Positions 7,475 through 16,074 of a stretch of DNA of 64,000 bases are shown one piece after another. The stretch comes from Burkholderia sp. Bp8963. Its GTDB lineage: Bacteria > Pseudomonadota > Gammaproteobacteria > Burkholderiales > Burkholderiaceae. Below the pieces are notes generated by a model. That model was not told the DNA's origin, made no database searches, and saw only the letters and a list, made by a program, of their open reading frames with translations. The first letter of the stretch is position 1. Each line of letters starts with the position of its first letter. Where the stretch lies: contig NZ_QTQP01000017.1 of assembly GCF_003854275.1 (NCBI RefSeq), positions 62,001 through 126,000 on the forward strand, given 5' to 3'. Made by a program: the position numbers and the translations under genes.

Positions 7475-8068
7475 TCAGCCGATCGCGCTCGCGCCACCTG
7501 CCACGCACACGTGCGACAACGCGGTGCCGAGCGCCTGGGCCTGGCCTGCGTCATAGCGCGTCAGCGATTTCCAGTTCGCGATGCTGCGCGCAAGCCGCGC
7601 CTGGCAGTCGGGGGCCGCGCGCAGCGGTTCGACCTGCGCAAGGCCCGCGAGCATCGCCTGCGTCAGCCGGTCGAGCTTCGGGCGAGTGCTCGTCGCGAGA
7701 TCGGGCGGCGAGCCTTCCGGTGGTCGGGTCGCGCGCCACGTCGCGAACAGCGTGTTCTGCACGTCCTTGCTTGCCGCGATCTGATCCTCGAAGAAGGTCC
7801 GCGCGAATGCCGGATCGACGCCGGCCCGCGCCGCGCGCTTCTCGACCGACGCGAGCAGTTCCGCTTCGCGCGCGGGATCCTCGATTGGCTTGTGGTTCGC
7901 CCATTTCCACCGCGCCACCGGTTCGGCGAGCGCGAGCCGCTGCGATGCGAGCGCGACGAGGTTGGTCAGGGCCGTATCGTCGCCATCGGCATGGACGACC
8001 AGTGGTGCGGAGAAGAGGGCGATGCCGAACGCCACTGCCGCAAGGCCGGCGCGAATGGAATGCTTCAT
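7475..8068 (-). CDS. Periplasmic (secreted) chorismate mutase, AroQ-gamma type
   Basis: 197 aa. Converts chorismate to prephenate outside the cytoplasm. A clear signal peptide (MKHSIRAGLAAVAFGIALFS..., cleavage after VHA at about 27) is followed by an all-helical AroQ domain: RLALAEPVARWKW, K(P)IEDPAREAELL, FFEDQIAASKDVQ. Two Cys (in PDCQARL and SHVCVAG) could form the disulfide seen in exported enzymes of this class. It is separate from the cytoplasmic PheA fusion at 60032. Single gene, downstream of and convergent with the exonuclease gene. Confidence 0.9.
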   Translation of the reverse strand: MKHSIRAGLAAVAFGIALFSAPLVVHADGDDTALTNLVALASQRLALAEPVARWKWANHKPIEDPAREAELLASVEKRAARAGVDPAFARTFFEDQIAASKDVQNTLFATWRATRPPEGSPPDLATSTRPKLDRLTQAMLAGLAQVEPLRAAPDCQARLARSIANWKSLTRYDAGQAQALGTALSHVCVAGGASAIG

Positions 8069-8289
8069 CGGAACGATCGGGAGCCGGACGGGCCGAAAGT
8101 GGAAAAACAGAAGAATAGACGAAGACAGTCGCGCGGCGTGGCGACGCGACAGGAGAATCAGCGGACGAGCCGATCCGGTACCGTCAGGCCATTGCGACCC
8201 GGGTGCGAGGCGAACTGCGGCAAATGCGCAGCGATGTACCGCACGGTTTCGAGCGTCGACACGCGGCGGTTACAGAGCGGAATGCCCGT

Positions 8290-8436
8290 TCACTTCGGCG
8301 AGTACAGCTTGTGCTGTTCGTCGAAGAACGCCCGCACGTGGTCGGGCAATTCGGCGAGGAATTCCACGCCGACGGGTTCCGGATCCGGGCTCATCACTTG
8401 GTCCGGGGGCGGCATGCGAAGCGGCTTTTCGTCCAT
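8290..8436 (-). CDS. 48-aa small hypothetical protein
   Basis: Reads MDEKPLRMPPPDQVMSPDPE ... HKLYSPK and stops at TGA 8290-8292. The start is supported by a GGAG site 8 bases upstream of the ATG at 8436. It is acidic and proline-rich at the N-terminus, then one helix-like segment (GVEFLAELPDHVRAFFDEQHK). It is too short for most gene callers. After the TGA the same frame stays open for 43 more codons (to TGA at 8158) with strong GC3 bias, so the gene may once have been, or may be read as, a 91-codon product. Function unknown. Confidence 0.6.
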   Translation of the reverse strand: MDEKPLRMPPPDQVMSPDPEPVGVEFLAELPDHVRAFFDEQHKLYSPK

Positions 8437-8634
8437 GATCGTTTCTCCAGCGGGTCGAATAATTATCAGCCTCGCGCTCGGATTTATGCCAGCAACGAAT
8501 CGTTAGATTTTGTCTCTGTTGTATTAACGGCACATGCGTTCGGGCACGCAATGTGATCCCGGTCATTACCATCTGCAGAATCGGCAACAATCCCGGCCCT
8601 TGTTATACTTGCGCGCACTTTTTCCTGGACCGCG

Positions 8635-9024
8635 ATGAAACGAACGACGCGATGGATCGGCCTGGTGTGGCTGGCGCTGGTACTGAACGTACTGTCGCCC
8701 GTCATCGGCTATGCGCGTCTTGCGTCGACCGGTTCAGGGGAACTCACGCTCGAGTTGTGCAGTGCAGCGGGCGCACGTCATGTCGTGCCCGCGCAGGCCG
8801 CCGGCGATCACGACACATCGTCGTTCGATCACGCGGGTGTGCCGCACTGCGTGTACTGTCCCAGCTTCGCGGCGAACGTCGCGCTCGGCGCGAGCCTGCC
8901 TGCGATGCCGGGCTTCGTGCGGACCTTCGCAATCCGCACCCCGGCACCGTCCGTTCCTGTCTTCGTGCGCAATGGCATTCGTCTTGCCCAGCCGCGCGCC
9001 CCGCCTGAAACCGTCTCGATCTGA
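8635..9024 (+). CDS. DUF2946 family membrane-anchored protein
   Basis: 129 aa. An N-terminal hydrophobic segment (WIGLVWLALVLNVLSPVIGYA) is a signal anchor or signal peptide. It is followed by a His/Cys motif typical of DUF2946: DHDTSSFDHAGVPHCVYC, with several His and a CxxC-like HCVYC. Family members are often found beside TonB-dependent copper receptors (OprC/NosA type), which matches the receptor gene 120 bases downstream. The His/Cys cluster suggests metal binding in the periplasm. It is the first gene of a four-gene set on the plus strand. Confidence 0.82.
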   Translation: MKRTTRWIGLVWLALVLNVLSPVIGYARLASTGSGELTLELCSAAGARHVVPAQAAGDHDTSSFDHAGVPHCVYCPSFAANVALGASLPAMPGFVRTFAIRTPAPSVPVFVRNGIRLAQPRAPPETVSI

Positions 9025-9146
9025 TTTCGCGCGCGCCTGACGGCGCGCATCCGCCCGCGCTGCCGGCTGCGCGCGGCGCGCCCGCGTCGGCGCGCCGTGC
9101 CGACTTGCAGCGGGCGGCGTTCGATCACGTTTTCAGGAAATCAACC

Positions 9147-11510
9147 ATGTCGTTCACCCTTGCCGCGCGATCGTCGCGCGGCCCGCTCGCGCTTGCCTGC
9201 GCGACCGCATTCGCATGGCCTGCCGCGTATGCGGCACAACCGGACGCCACCCGCGTCGATCCCGCACGGGAACCCGCCACCGGCGCGCGTCGCGCATCGG
9301 CTGCGGCGCCTGCCGTCACGACGGCCGAGCCGGCAGCGGCCGGCGATATGCTGAGCGCCGTCAGCGTGACCGCGCAACGGCAACCGGTCGATCCCGACAC
9401 GCCGGCCGTCGTCGAGTCGATCACGCGCGAGCGCATCGACGCACACACCAACGTCAACACCGAGGATGCGCTGAAGTACGCGCCGAACCTGATGGTGCGC
9501 AAGCGCTATATCGGCGATCGCAACGCGGTGTTCGCGGGCCGCGACTTCAACGAGCTGCAGAGCGCACGCGGGCTCGTCTACGCCGACGGCCTGCTGCTGT
9601 CGAACCTGCTCGGTTCGAGCTACGCGTATCCGCCGCGCTGGTCGCTGATCCCGCCGGACGACATCGCGCGCGTCGACGTGCTGTACGGCCCGTTTTCCGC
9701 GCTGTATCCCGGCAACGCGATCGGCTCGACCGTGCTGCTTACGACGCGCCGGCCCGAAAAGCTCGAAGCGTCGCTGTCGACGCAGTTCTTCACGCAGCGC
9801 TATCACGACGGCTACGGGTTCGCCGACAGCTTCGGCGGCAACCACCAGACCGCGCGGATCGCGAACCGTGTCGGCCGCTTCTGGTTCGCGCTGTCGCTCG
9901 ACCGGCTCGAGAACAACGGGCAGCCGATGCAGTACGCGAGCCCTGCTGCGGCGTACAACCCGAAGCTCGGCGCGGCGGTGCCGGTGACGGGTGCCGCGAC
10001 CGACATCGGGCCGAACGGCAAGCCGCGCACGATCGTTGGCGCGCAGTCGCTCGAACGCACCGAGCAGATCAACGAGACCGTGCGGATGGGGTACGCGTTC
10101 ACCGACCACGTCGACGCGACGCTCACGCTCGGCCACTGGGAGAACCATTACCGGCAGCACGGCGAGACGTTCCTGCGCGACGCGGCGGGCAATCCCGTGT
10201 ACGGCGGCAACGTGTCGATCGGCGGGCAGAACATGACGGTCGCGCCGAATGCGTTTGCGCCGCAGCGCGGCGACCAGGAGAACTGGCTGTACGCGCTCGG
10301 GCTGAACGCGCGGCTCGCTTCCGGCTGGCGGCTGTCGGGCGTCGTGTCCGCGTACGACGTCTCGCGCGACGTGCAGCGCGCGGCGTCGACCGCGCAGGGC
10401 GGCGCGGGCACGCTGTTCCAGGGCGACGGCACCGGCTGGCGCACGCTCGACCTGAAGGCGGAGGCGCCCGACGTGAAGGGGCACACGTTCACGTTCGGCT
10501 ACCACTACGACAACTACTTCCTTCGTAACGTCACGTACAACACGGCCGACTGGCTGGCCGGGCCGACGACGTCGCTCGCGAGCATCTACCGCGGCGACAC
10601 ACGCACACAGGCGCTGTTCGCGCAGGACGCGTGGCGCTTCGCGCCGGGCTGGCTCGCGACGCTCGGCCTGCGCTACGAGCGCTGGGATGCGTACGGCGGC
10701 ACGCTCGGCAACGCGAACGGCACGCTTGGCTATGCGGATCGTGGCGCTAACGCGCTGTCGCCGAAGGTCGCACTGCAGTGGGATGCAACGGACGTCTGGC
10801 GCTTCCGCCTGTCGTTCGCGACGGGCACGCGCTTTCCGACGGTCGGCGAATTGTTCCAGGGCACGATCTCGAACAACGCGATCGTCAACAACAACCCGGG
10901 CCTGAGGCCCGAAAAGGCGATCGACTGGGACTTCACGGCCGAGCGCGACGTCGGGGTCGGCGTCGTGCGTGCGAGCGTGTTCCAGAGCGACCTGCGCGAT
11001 TCGATCTACAGCCAGACGACGGTGTCGGGTGCGTCGACGATCACGAACATCTCGAACGTCGACCGCGTTCGCGTGCGCGGCGTCGAGCTCGCGTTCAGCG
11101 GTCAGAACGTCGGGGTGAAGGGGCTCGACGTCGATGCGAACGTGACGGCGAGCAACGCACAGATCCTCGCCGACGCGGCGAACCCCGCGTATGTCGGCTC
11201 ACGGTTTCCGCGCATCCCGCGAATGCGCGCGAACCTGCTCGCGTCGTACCGGTTCGACGAGCACTGGCTCGCGAGCGTCGGCATCCGCTATTCGGGACGC
11301 CAGTTCAACATGCTCGACAACAGCGACGTGAATCCGGACGTCTACGGCGGCACCAGCTCGTATACGGTCGTCGACCTGAAGGCGCGCTACCGCTTCGATC
11401 GGCACTGGGTCGCGTCGGTCGGCATCGACAACCTGACGGACCGCCGCTACTACGTGTTCCACCCGTATCCGGGCCGCACTTTCTTTGGAGAATTGAAATG
11501 GTCGCTGTGA
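9147..11510 (+). CDS. TonB-dependent outer-membrane receptor, probably metal-related
   Basis: 787 aa. Signal peptide (MSFTLAARSSRGPLALACAT..., cleavage near AAYAA), then a possible TonB-box region (LSAVSVTAQRQP), a plug domain (about 70-190: NTEDALKYAPNLMVRKR, DDIARVDVLYGPFSALYPGNAIGSTVLL) and a 22-strand barrel ending FFGELKWSL. The ATG at 9147 has AGGA upstream; a TTG at 9105 is less likely. The substrate is not readable from the receptor alone; DUF2946 upstream and the CxCC propeller plus thioredoxin-like protein downstream favour a metal such as copper. The last 13 bases overlap the next gene, so translation is probably coupled. Confidence 0.9.
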   Translation: MSFTLAARSSRGPLALACATAFAWPAAYAAQPDATRVDPAREPATGARRASAAAPAVTTAEPAAAGDMLSAVSVTAQRQPVDPDTPAVVESITRERIDAHTNVNTEDALKYAPNLMVRKRYIGDRNAVFAGRDFNELQSARGLVYADGLLLSNLLGSSYAYPPRWSLIPPDDIARVDVLYGPFSALYPGNAIGSTVLLTTRRPEKLEASLSTQFFTQRYHDGYGFADSFGGNHQTARIANRVGRFWFALSLDRLENNGQPMQYASPAAAYNPKLGAAVPVTGAATDIGPNGKPRTIVGAQSLERTEQINETVRMGYAFTDHVDATLTLGHWENHYRQHGETFLRDAAGNPVYGGNVSIGGQNMTVAPNAFAPQRGDQENWLYALGLNARLASGWRLSGVVSAYDVSRDVQRAASTAQGGAGTLFQGDGTGWRTLDLKAEAPDVKGHTFTFGYHYDNYFLRNVTYNTADWLAGPTTSLASIYRGDTRTQALFAQDAWRFAPGWLATLGLRYERWDAYGGTLGNANGTLGYADRGANALSPKVALQWDATDVWRFRLSFATGTRFPTVGELFQGTISNNAIVNNNPGLRPEKAIDWDFTAERDVGVGVVRASVFQSDLRDSIYSQTTVSGASTITNISNVDRVRVRGVELAFSGQNVGVKGLDVDANVTASNAQILADAANPAYVGSRFPRIPRMRANLLASYRFDEHWLASVGIRYSGRQFNMLDNSDVNPDVYGGTSSYTVVDLKARYRFDRHWVASVGIDNLTDRRYYVFHPYPGRTFFGELKWSL

Positions 11511-12757
11511 AATCTGTCGCGGCTGGATGTGCGCTGTGGCTCGCGGCCGTGTCGGCCGCCGGCGCGCATCAAATGGCGCAGCCCGCCGATCCGCATGCCG
11601 CGCACACGGGAATGCCGGCCGCGAGCGCGCCGCAAAAGCAGCCGCTCGCGACTGGGGCCGCGTTCGACGCGCAGCATCGGCTGTGGGTCGCGTGGGTCGA
11701 AGGGGAGCACGTCGTCGTCGCGCACTCGGACGACACAGGCCGCACCCTGTCGGCGCCGGTCACCGTCAACGCGATGCCCGAGCCGATCTACACCAGCGCG
11801 GAGAACCGTCCGAAAGTGGCGACGAGTCCGGACGGCCGCGCGATCTATGTATCGTGGTCGATGCCGCTCGATGCACCCTATACGGGGATGGTGCGCTTTT
11901 CCCGCTCGCTGGATGGCGGCGCGACGTGGAGCGTGCCGATCAACGTGCATCGCGACCGGCAGATGATCACGCACCGCTTCGACATGATGGCGGTCGATCC
12001 GGCGGGCCGGATCTATCTCGCGTGGATCGACAAGCGCGATCTCACCGCGGCGAAGGCGGCGGGGCAGCCCTACGACGGCGCGGCAGTCTACTACGCGGTG
12101 TCGCGCGACGGCGGTGCGTCGTTCGAGCCGGAACGCAAGGTGACCGATCACACGTGCGAGTGCTGCCGGATCGCGATGACCGTCGACCCGGCCGGGCGCG
12201 TCGAGGCTGCGTGGCGCAACGTGTTTCCCGGACAGATCCGCGATCACGCGCTCGCGGTGCTGCCCGCGTCGGCCGACACGCCGGTCACGCCGCTGCGCGC
12301 GACGTTTTCGAACTGGCACGTCGAGGCGTGCCCCGATCATGGCCCGGCGCTCGCGATCACGTCCGACGGCACGCGCCACCTCGCGTGGTTCGGCGTCGTC
12401 GACGGCCGCGCGGACGTGTTCTATTCGCGGATCGGCGCAAACGGCGAGCCGCTCGGCGCAGCTTGGGGCTTCGGCGCAAATCCGGCCGCACCCGGCGAGC
12501 AGGCGTCGCATGCCGCGCTCGCCGCGCGCGGCGACATCGTGTGGCTCGCGTGGAAGGCCTTCGACGGCGACACGATGCGGATCAAGCTGCGCCGCTCGGA
12601 CGATCGCGGCGCGCACTGGTCGGCGCCGCGCGAGATCGCGTCGACGTCGGGCGCGAGCGACAACCCGCAACTGCTCGACGACGCGGGACGCATCTACCTG
12701 TCGTGGCGCACCCGCAACGACGGTTATCGGCTGATCGCGGTGGAGGGCGGGCAATGA
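11498..12757 (+). CDS. Secreted sialidase-like (Asp-box/BNR) beta-propeller with a CxCC motif
   Basis: 419 aa. Signal peptide to about residue 23, then a His/Met-rich N-terminus (AHQMAQPADPHAAHTGM). The propeller shows four Asp-box-like SxDxGxxW/S repeats (for example SLDGGATWS at 138-146, SRDGGASFE at 202-210, SDDRGAHWS near the end). A conserved-looking HTCECC (C220, C222, C223) sits at the end of a blade, with another Cys in EACPDHGP. Classical sialidase catalytic residues are not evident, so a binding or redox role seems likelier than glycosidase. It overlaps the receptor gene by 13 bases and the next gene by ATGA. A copper-handling role is inferred from context. Confidence 0.8.
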   Translation: MVAVKSVAAGCALWLAAVSAAGAHQMAQPADPHAAHTGMPAASAPQKQPLATGAAFDAQHRLWVAWVEGEHVVVAHSDDTGRTLSAPVTVNAMPEPIYTSAENRPKVATSPDGRAIYVSWSMPLDAPYTGMVRFSRSLDGGATWSVPINVHRDRQMITHRFDMMAVDPAGRIYLAWIDKRDLTAAKAAGQPYDGAAVYYAVSRDGGASFEPERKVTDHTCECCRIAMTVDPAGRVEAAWRNVFPGQIRDHALAVLPASADTPVTPLRATFSNWHVEACPDHGPALAITSDGTRHLAWFGVVDGRADVFYSRIGANGEPLGAAWGFGANPAAPGEQASHAALAARGDIVWLAWKAFDGDTMRIKLRRSDDRGAHWSAPREIASTSGASDNPQLLDDAGRIYLSWRTRNDGYRLIAVEGGQ

Positions 12758-13236
12758 AGCGGCTGATTCTGCTGGCGAGCGTCGCGTTCTGGTGCGTTTC
12801 CGCATCGGCGGGTGCGTTGCAGCCACTGAGCGCGGCCGACGTCGCGCGGCTGTTCGACACTGCGCGCGAGCGGCCGCTCGCGATCGAAATCTGGTCGCTC
12901 GACTGTGGCTACTGTCGCGAGAACGCTGCGCATCTCGTCGCGTGGCAGCGCCGACATCCGGACGTGCAGGTCGCGATGATCGCGATGGATGCGTATGACG
13001 AGAACGGTGCGGCGATCGAGCAGGCGCTCGCGCAGATGAGCCTGCCGCCGCATGTCGCGCAATATGCGAATGCCGATGCGATGCCGGAGCGCTTGCGCGC
13101 GGCGCTCGATGCGGGATGGCGAGGGGAAATGCCGCGCACGCTGTGGCTCGGACGCGATGGCGGGCGCGACGCACGCAGCGGGCTGCTGACGACGGATGTG
13201 CTCGACGGGTGGCTGCGCGGCACGCGACGTCGTTGA
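12754..13236 (+). CDS. Periplasmic thioredoxin-fold protein (CGYC)
   Basis: 160 aa. Signal peptide (MKRLILLASVAFWCVSASA, to about residue 19), then a TlpA-like redox fold with WSLDCGYCRENAAHLVAW; active-site cysteines are C51 and C54. The C-terminus has the cis-Pro region (GEMPRTLWLGRDG). It likely keeps cysteines of a partner reduced, most obviously the CxCC propeller encoded immediately upstream (4-base ATGA overlap). Last gene of the four-gene set. Confidence 0.85.
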   Translation: MKRLILLASVAFWCVSASAGALQPLSAADVARLFDTARERPLAIEIWSLDCGYCRENAAHLVAWQRRHPDVQVAMIAMDAYDENGAAIEQALAQMSLPPHVAQYANADAMPERLRAALDAGWRGEMPRTLWLGRDGGRDARSGLLTTDVLDGWLRGTRRR

Positions 13237-13322
13237 AGTGCCGGCGCGCAGCGGCCGTGCCGCGCGCCGTCGATTGAGGCAGCGCGCCCGAATTCACGTC
13301 CAGGCGCGCGCCTCGACGAAAG

Positions 13323-13577
13323 TCAGGTCGCTCGCTTGAACAGACGGATCACGAACAACAGGATCACCGCACCGATCACGGCGATGATCACCGAACCAAT
13401 GAAGCCGCTGCCGATGTGGATGCCGAGCAGCCCCGCGAGCCAGCCGCCGATGATTGCGCCGACGATCCCGACGATGATGTCGACGATGAGCCCGAAGCCG
13501 CCGCCCTTGACGAGCACGCCAGCAAGCCAGCCGGCGACCGCGCCGATGATCAGCCACATTATCAAGCCATGAGTCAT
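13323..13577 (-). CDS. GlsB/YeaQ/YmgE family stress membrane protein
   Basis: 84 aa, with three hydrophobic glycine-rich segments (LIMWLIIGAVAGWLAGVLV, GLIVDIIVGIVGAIIGGWLAG, GFIGSVIIAVIGAVILLFVI) typical of transglycosylase-associated/GlsB proteins. It is an inner-membrane protein of unclear biochemical role, often induced by stress. The start at 13577 has GGAGAG 8 bases upstream; the longer frame to 13694 lacks support. Monocistronic. Confidence 0.92.
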   Translation of the reverse strand: MTHGLIMWLIIGAVAGWLAGVLVKGGGFGLIVDIIVGIVGAIIGGWLAGLLGIHIGSGFIGSVIIAVIGAVILLFVIRLFKRAT

Positions 13578-14104
13578 GTTGGTTCTCTCCTGTTGATGAG
13601 TTGACTCGACCGGGCGTCGTACGTCGGGCGATGGGTGGTGGGCCGGCAACCCCGACAGGGGCGGCGTGCCGATTCCCGGTCGTCGCCCCCGCAATGTAGC
13701 GCGATAGACGGGTCGGAATCGTTAAGTAATGTTATGCACCCGGAACGGGAATTTCCAAGGAAATTGTCTGCCCAGGCCGACGACTGCGATTGTGTGCTGC
13801 GTGTCGAAATGAATATGTAAGCATGGGCGGCGAGACGATGCATGCGGCGAGCCGATTCTCGTCACGCGAGATGCATCGTACTGCTATCGATTTGATGGCG
13901 CCTGTCTCAGGAGGCAAGCCGATCGCACGACACGTGCGTCCGATTGCGACTTCGTCTGGCGCAACGCACGCAATGCGAAGCGACGTCACGCATATTCGTC
14001 GCGGGAAGCGATGAGGGCGACGCCAGGCAGCGCACGGGCTCGCTGCGGCGTCGCATGGTCGATGCCGAACGGGATGCGGACCGCTCGGCACGTGGGGGCG
14101 GGCG
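13578..14104. other. 527-bp gap, no gene supported
   Basis: Between the GlsB-type gene and the DUF2783 gene. Short frames exist (for example 13790-14014 plus) but have no ribosome-binding site or convincing composition. The part near 13578-13760 should hold the GlsB promoter. No strong hairpin or repeat seen. Confidence 0.5.
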
Positions 14105-14317
14105 CTATTGCCCGTCCGCCGCTCGCAGCGTGCCGGCACCGGGCAGCCCGGTGCTCGCATCGACGATCAGGCGCGCCGCAACCGACGCATCGCCGATCGC
14201 CTCGATCGCAAGCAATGCGAAGCGAGCGAGGAACAGCGGCGCATCGGGCTCGCCGATGCGAGTCATCGTATGGCAAAGCTCGGTGTACACGGCATCGCGT
14301 TCGCTGTCGGTGATCAT
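14105..14317 (-). CDS. DUF2783 domain protein
   Basis: 70 aa, mostly helical (MITDSERDAVYTELCHTMTR ... FLARFALLAIEAIGD). DUF2783 proteins are short and typically encoded next to FAD-dependent aromatic-ring hydroxylases, as here: its ATG overlaps the hydroxylase stop by 4 bases (14314-14317). It may be a small accessory subunit; activity unknown. Last gene of the minus-strand catabolic operon. Confidence 0.75.
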   Translation of the reverse strand: MITDSERDAVYTELCHTMTRIGEPDAPLFLARFALLAIEAIGDASVAARLIVDASTGLPGAGTLRAADGQ

Positions 14318-16071
14318 GCGTGCTCCTGCGGAGTGGACGGAGTAGACGGGGTAGACGGGGTAGACGGGGTGAGCGGATGCAGCGCGTGCTCGAGCGCGGC
14401 CTCGACGTCGGCGGCGCGGGCGGCATGCCAGCGGCCGAGCACGTGGCCGTCCGGACGCACCAGATAGACGGTGCCGTCGCGGGCGCCGTACATTCCGTAG
14501 AGGCGCCCGTCGGCGTCATGGCCGCGGCACGCCGGATGCTGCGCACCCGCACGTTGCGCGAGCACGACGAGATTGAAAGGAACGCCGGCGTCCTGCATGC
14601 GCCGTTCGAGGTCGACGAGCGACGGATCGGGCCTGCCTTCGGCTGCGAAGCAAAGCGCGGTGAAGCGCGGCGCGACGAGGTCGGTCAGATGGCCCGGGCG
14701 AGCGTCGCCGCGCGCGCCGTACAGCATCAGCGGACATTCCGCGAGTACGCTGCCGGGCGCCGGGCCTGCAGCAAACGAATCGGTGTCGGCCGCATTCAGC
14801 GGCGATTCGACGTATGCGATTGCGGACGTCTGGCGCGGATTGATCAGCGAACGCAGCGCCGGATGTGCAACAGCGAGCGACAGCACGGCCTTGCGCATCA
14901 GCGCGAACGCGAACGATGGCGGCGCCATGAACTCGGTGCTCTTCGTGCCGTAGCGCAGGTTCTCGCGCGTCGCATATACGCGCTCGTCGGAGTAGCTGTC
15001 GAGCAGCGTGTCCGACGCGATGCCGCGCATCACGAGCGCGAGCTTCCACGCGAGGTTGTCGGCATCGTCGATGCCCGAGTTCGCGCCACGCACGCCGAAG
15101 ATCGGCACGAGATGCGCGGCGTCGCCGCAGAACAGCACGCGGTTGTGCCGATAGCGTTCGAGCGTCAGTGCATTGGCCTTGTAGACGGTGATCCAGATCG
15201 GCGCCCACGCGCCGCGCTCGCCCATCATGTCGAGCAGGCTCTGCACGCGCGGCATCACGTTCTCCGGCTTCACCGCCGCTTCGGCATCCTCGTCGTCGCG
15301 CAACTGGTAATCGATGCGCCATACGTTGTCGGGCTGCTTGTGGACGAGCACCGTCGAACCCGGATTCGACGACGGATCGAAGTACGCGAGGCGTTCGGTC
15401 GGCCGGTCGCTGTCGAGCGCGATGTCGACGATCACGTAGCGGCCCTCGTAGCTCGTGCCCGTGAGCGACAGGCCGAGCGCTTCGCGCATCGTGCTGCGCC
15501 CGCCGTCGCACGCTATGACCCAGTCGGCGTCGAGCGCGTAGTCGCCGAGCGGCGTGCCGACGTTCAGGCGCACGCCGTCCGGCTGCCGCGCGACGCTGGC
15601 GACCTTCGTCTGCCAGCGGATGTCGATCAGGTCGGCGTGCCGCTCGGCCGCGTCGAGCAGGAACTGCTCGATGTGATACTGCGCGAGGTTCACCATCGGC
15701 GGCAGCTTCTGGTTCTCGTCCTGCGGCATCGTGAAGTGCAGCACTTCGTCGTGCCGGTAGAAGCTGCGCCCGCCGGTCCAAGGCAGGCCGACACGCAGGA
15801 AGCCGTCGAGCGCGCCGAGCCGTTCGATGATCTCGAGGCTGCGCCGCGAGATGCAGATCGCGCGGCTGCCGTGGCAGACCGAGTCGTCCGATTCGAGCAG
15901 CACACAGCGAATGCCGTGGTTCGCGAGCCCGAGTGCGACGGCAAGCCCGACCGGGCCGCCGCCGACGATCGCAGCGCGATGCCGGCGCGTGTCGACCCCG
16001 TTGTCGCATGCCGGCAGGTGCGCGGCATGGCGCTCGGCGACGAACGGATATGGCTTGAAGGCGATGCCCAT
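14314..16071 (-). CDS. FAD-dependent aromatic hydroxylase (MhpA/PheA-TfdB class)
   Basis: 585 aa, a class A flavoprotein monooxygenase. GGGPVG dinucleotide-binding motif at 37-42, the conserved DG region (VIACDGGRSTMREALGL), and the FAD ribityl-binding GD motif in LFCGDAAHLVPIFGVRGANSGIDDADNLAWKL. The C-terminal thioredoxin-like domain is present, as in 3-(3-hydroxyphenyl)propionate or related phenol hydroxylases. The exact substrate is unknown. The C-terminus ends in a TPS repeat encoded by a 9-bp tandem repeat. An MFS transporter gene ends 3 bases upstream of its ATG and a DUF2783 gene overlaps its stop, so this is a transport-plus-oxidation operon. Confidence 0.88.
   Translation of the reverse strand: MGIAFKPYPFVAERHAAHLPACDNGVDTRRHRAAIVGGGPVGLAVALGLANHGIRCVLLESDDSVCHGSRAICISRRSLEIIERLGALDGFLRVGLPWTGGRSFYRHDEVLHFTMPQDENQKLPPMVNLAQYHIEQFLLDAAERHADLIDIRWQTKVASVARQPDGVRLNVGTPLGDYALDADWVIACDGGRSTMREALGLSLTGTSYEGRYVIVDIALDSDRPTERLAYFDPSSNPGSTVLVHKQPDNVWRIDYQLRDDEDAEAAVKPENVMPRVQSLLDMMGERGAWAPIWITVYKANALTLERYRHNRVLFCGDAAHLVPIFGVRGANSGIDDADNLAWKLALVMRGIASDTLLDSYSDERVYATRENLRYGTKSTEFMAPPSFAFALMRKAVLSLAVAHPALRSLINPRQTSAIAYVESPLNAADTDSFAAGPAPGSVLAECPLMLYGARGDARPGHLTDLVAPRFTALCFAAEGRPDPSLVDLERRMQDAGVPFNLVVLAQRAGAQHPACRGHDADGRLYGMYGARDGTVYLVRPDGHVLGRWHAARAADVEAALEHALHPLTPSTPSTPSTPSTPQEHA
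14333..14368. repeat. 9-bp tandem repeat in the hydroxylase 3' end
   Basis: Four units of GTAGACGGG (first unit GTGGACGGA), in frame, encoding Thr-Pro-Ser repeats in the last 20 residues. A degenerate fifth unit follows. Unit length is a multiple of three, so slippage would change tail length without frameshift. Confidence 0.85.
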
Positions 16072-16074
16072 CGT

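Noticed and set aside
13734..14014. Short plus-strand ORFs in the 527-bp gap
   Set aside because: No ribosome-binding sites, no recognisable features, and codon use unlike neighbouring genes.
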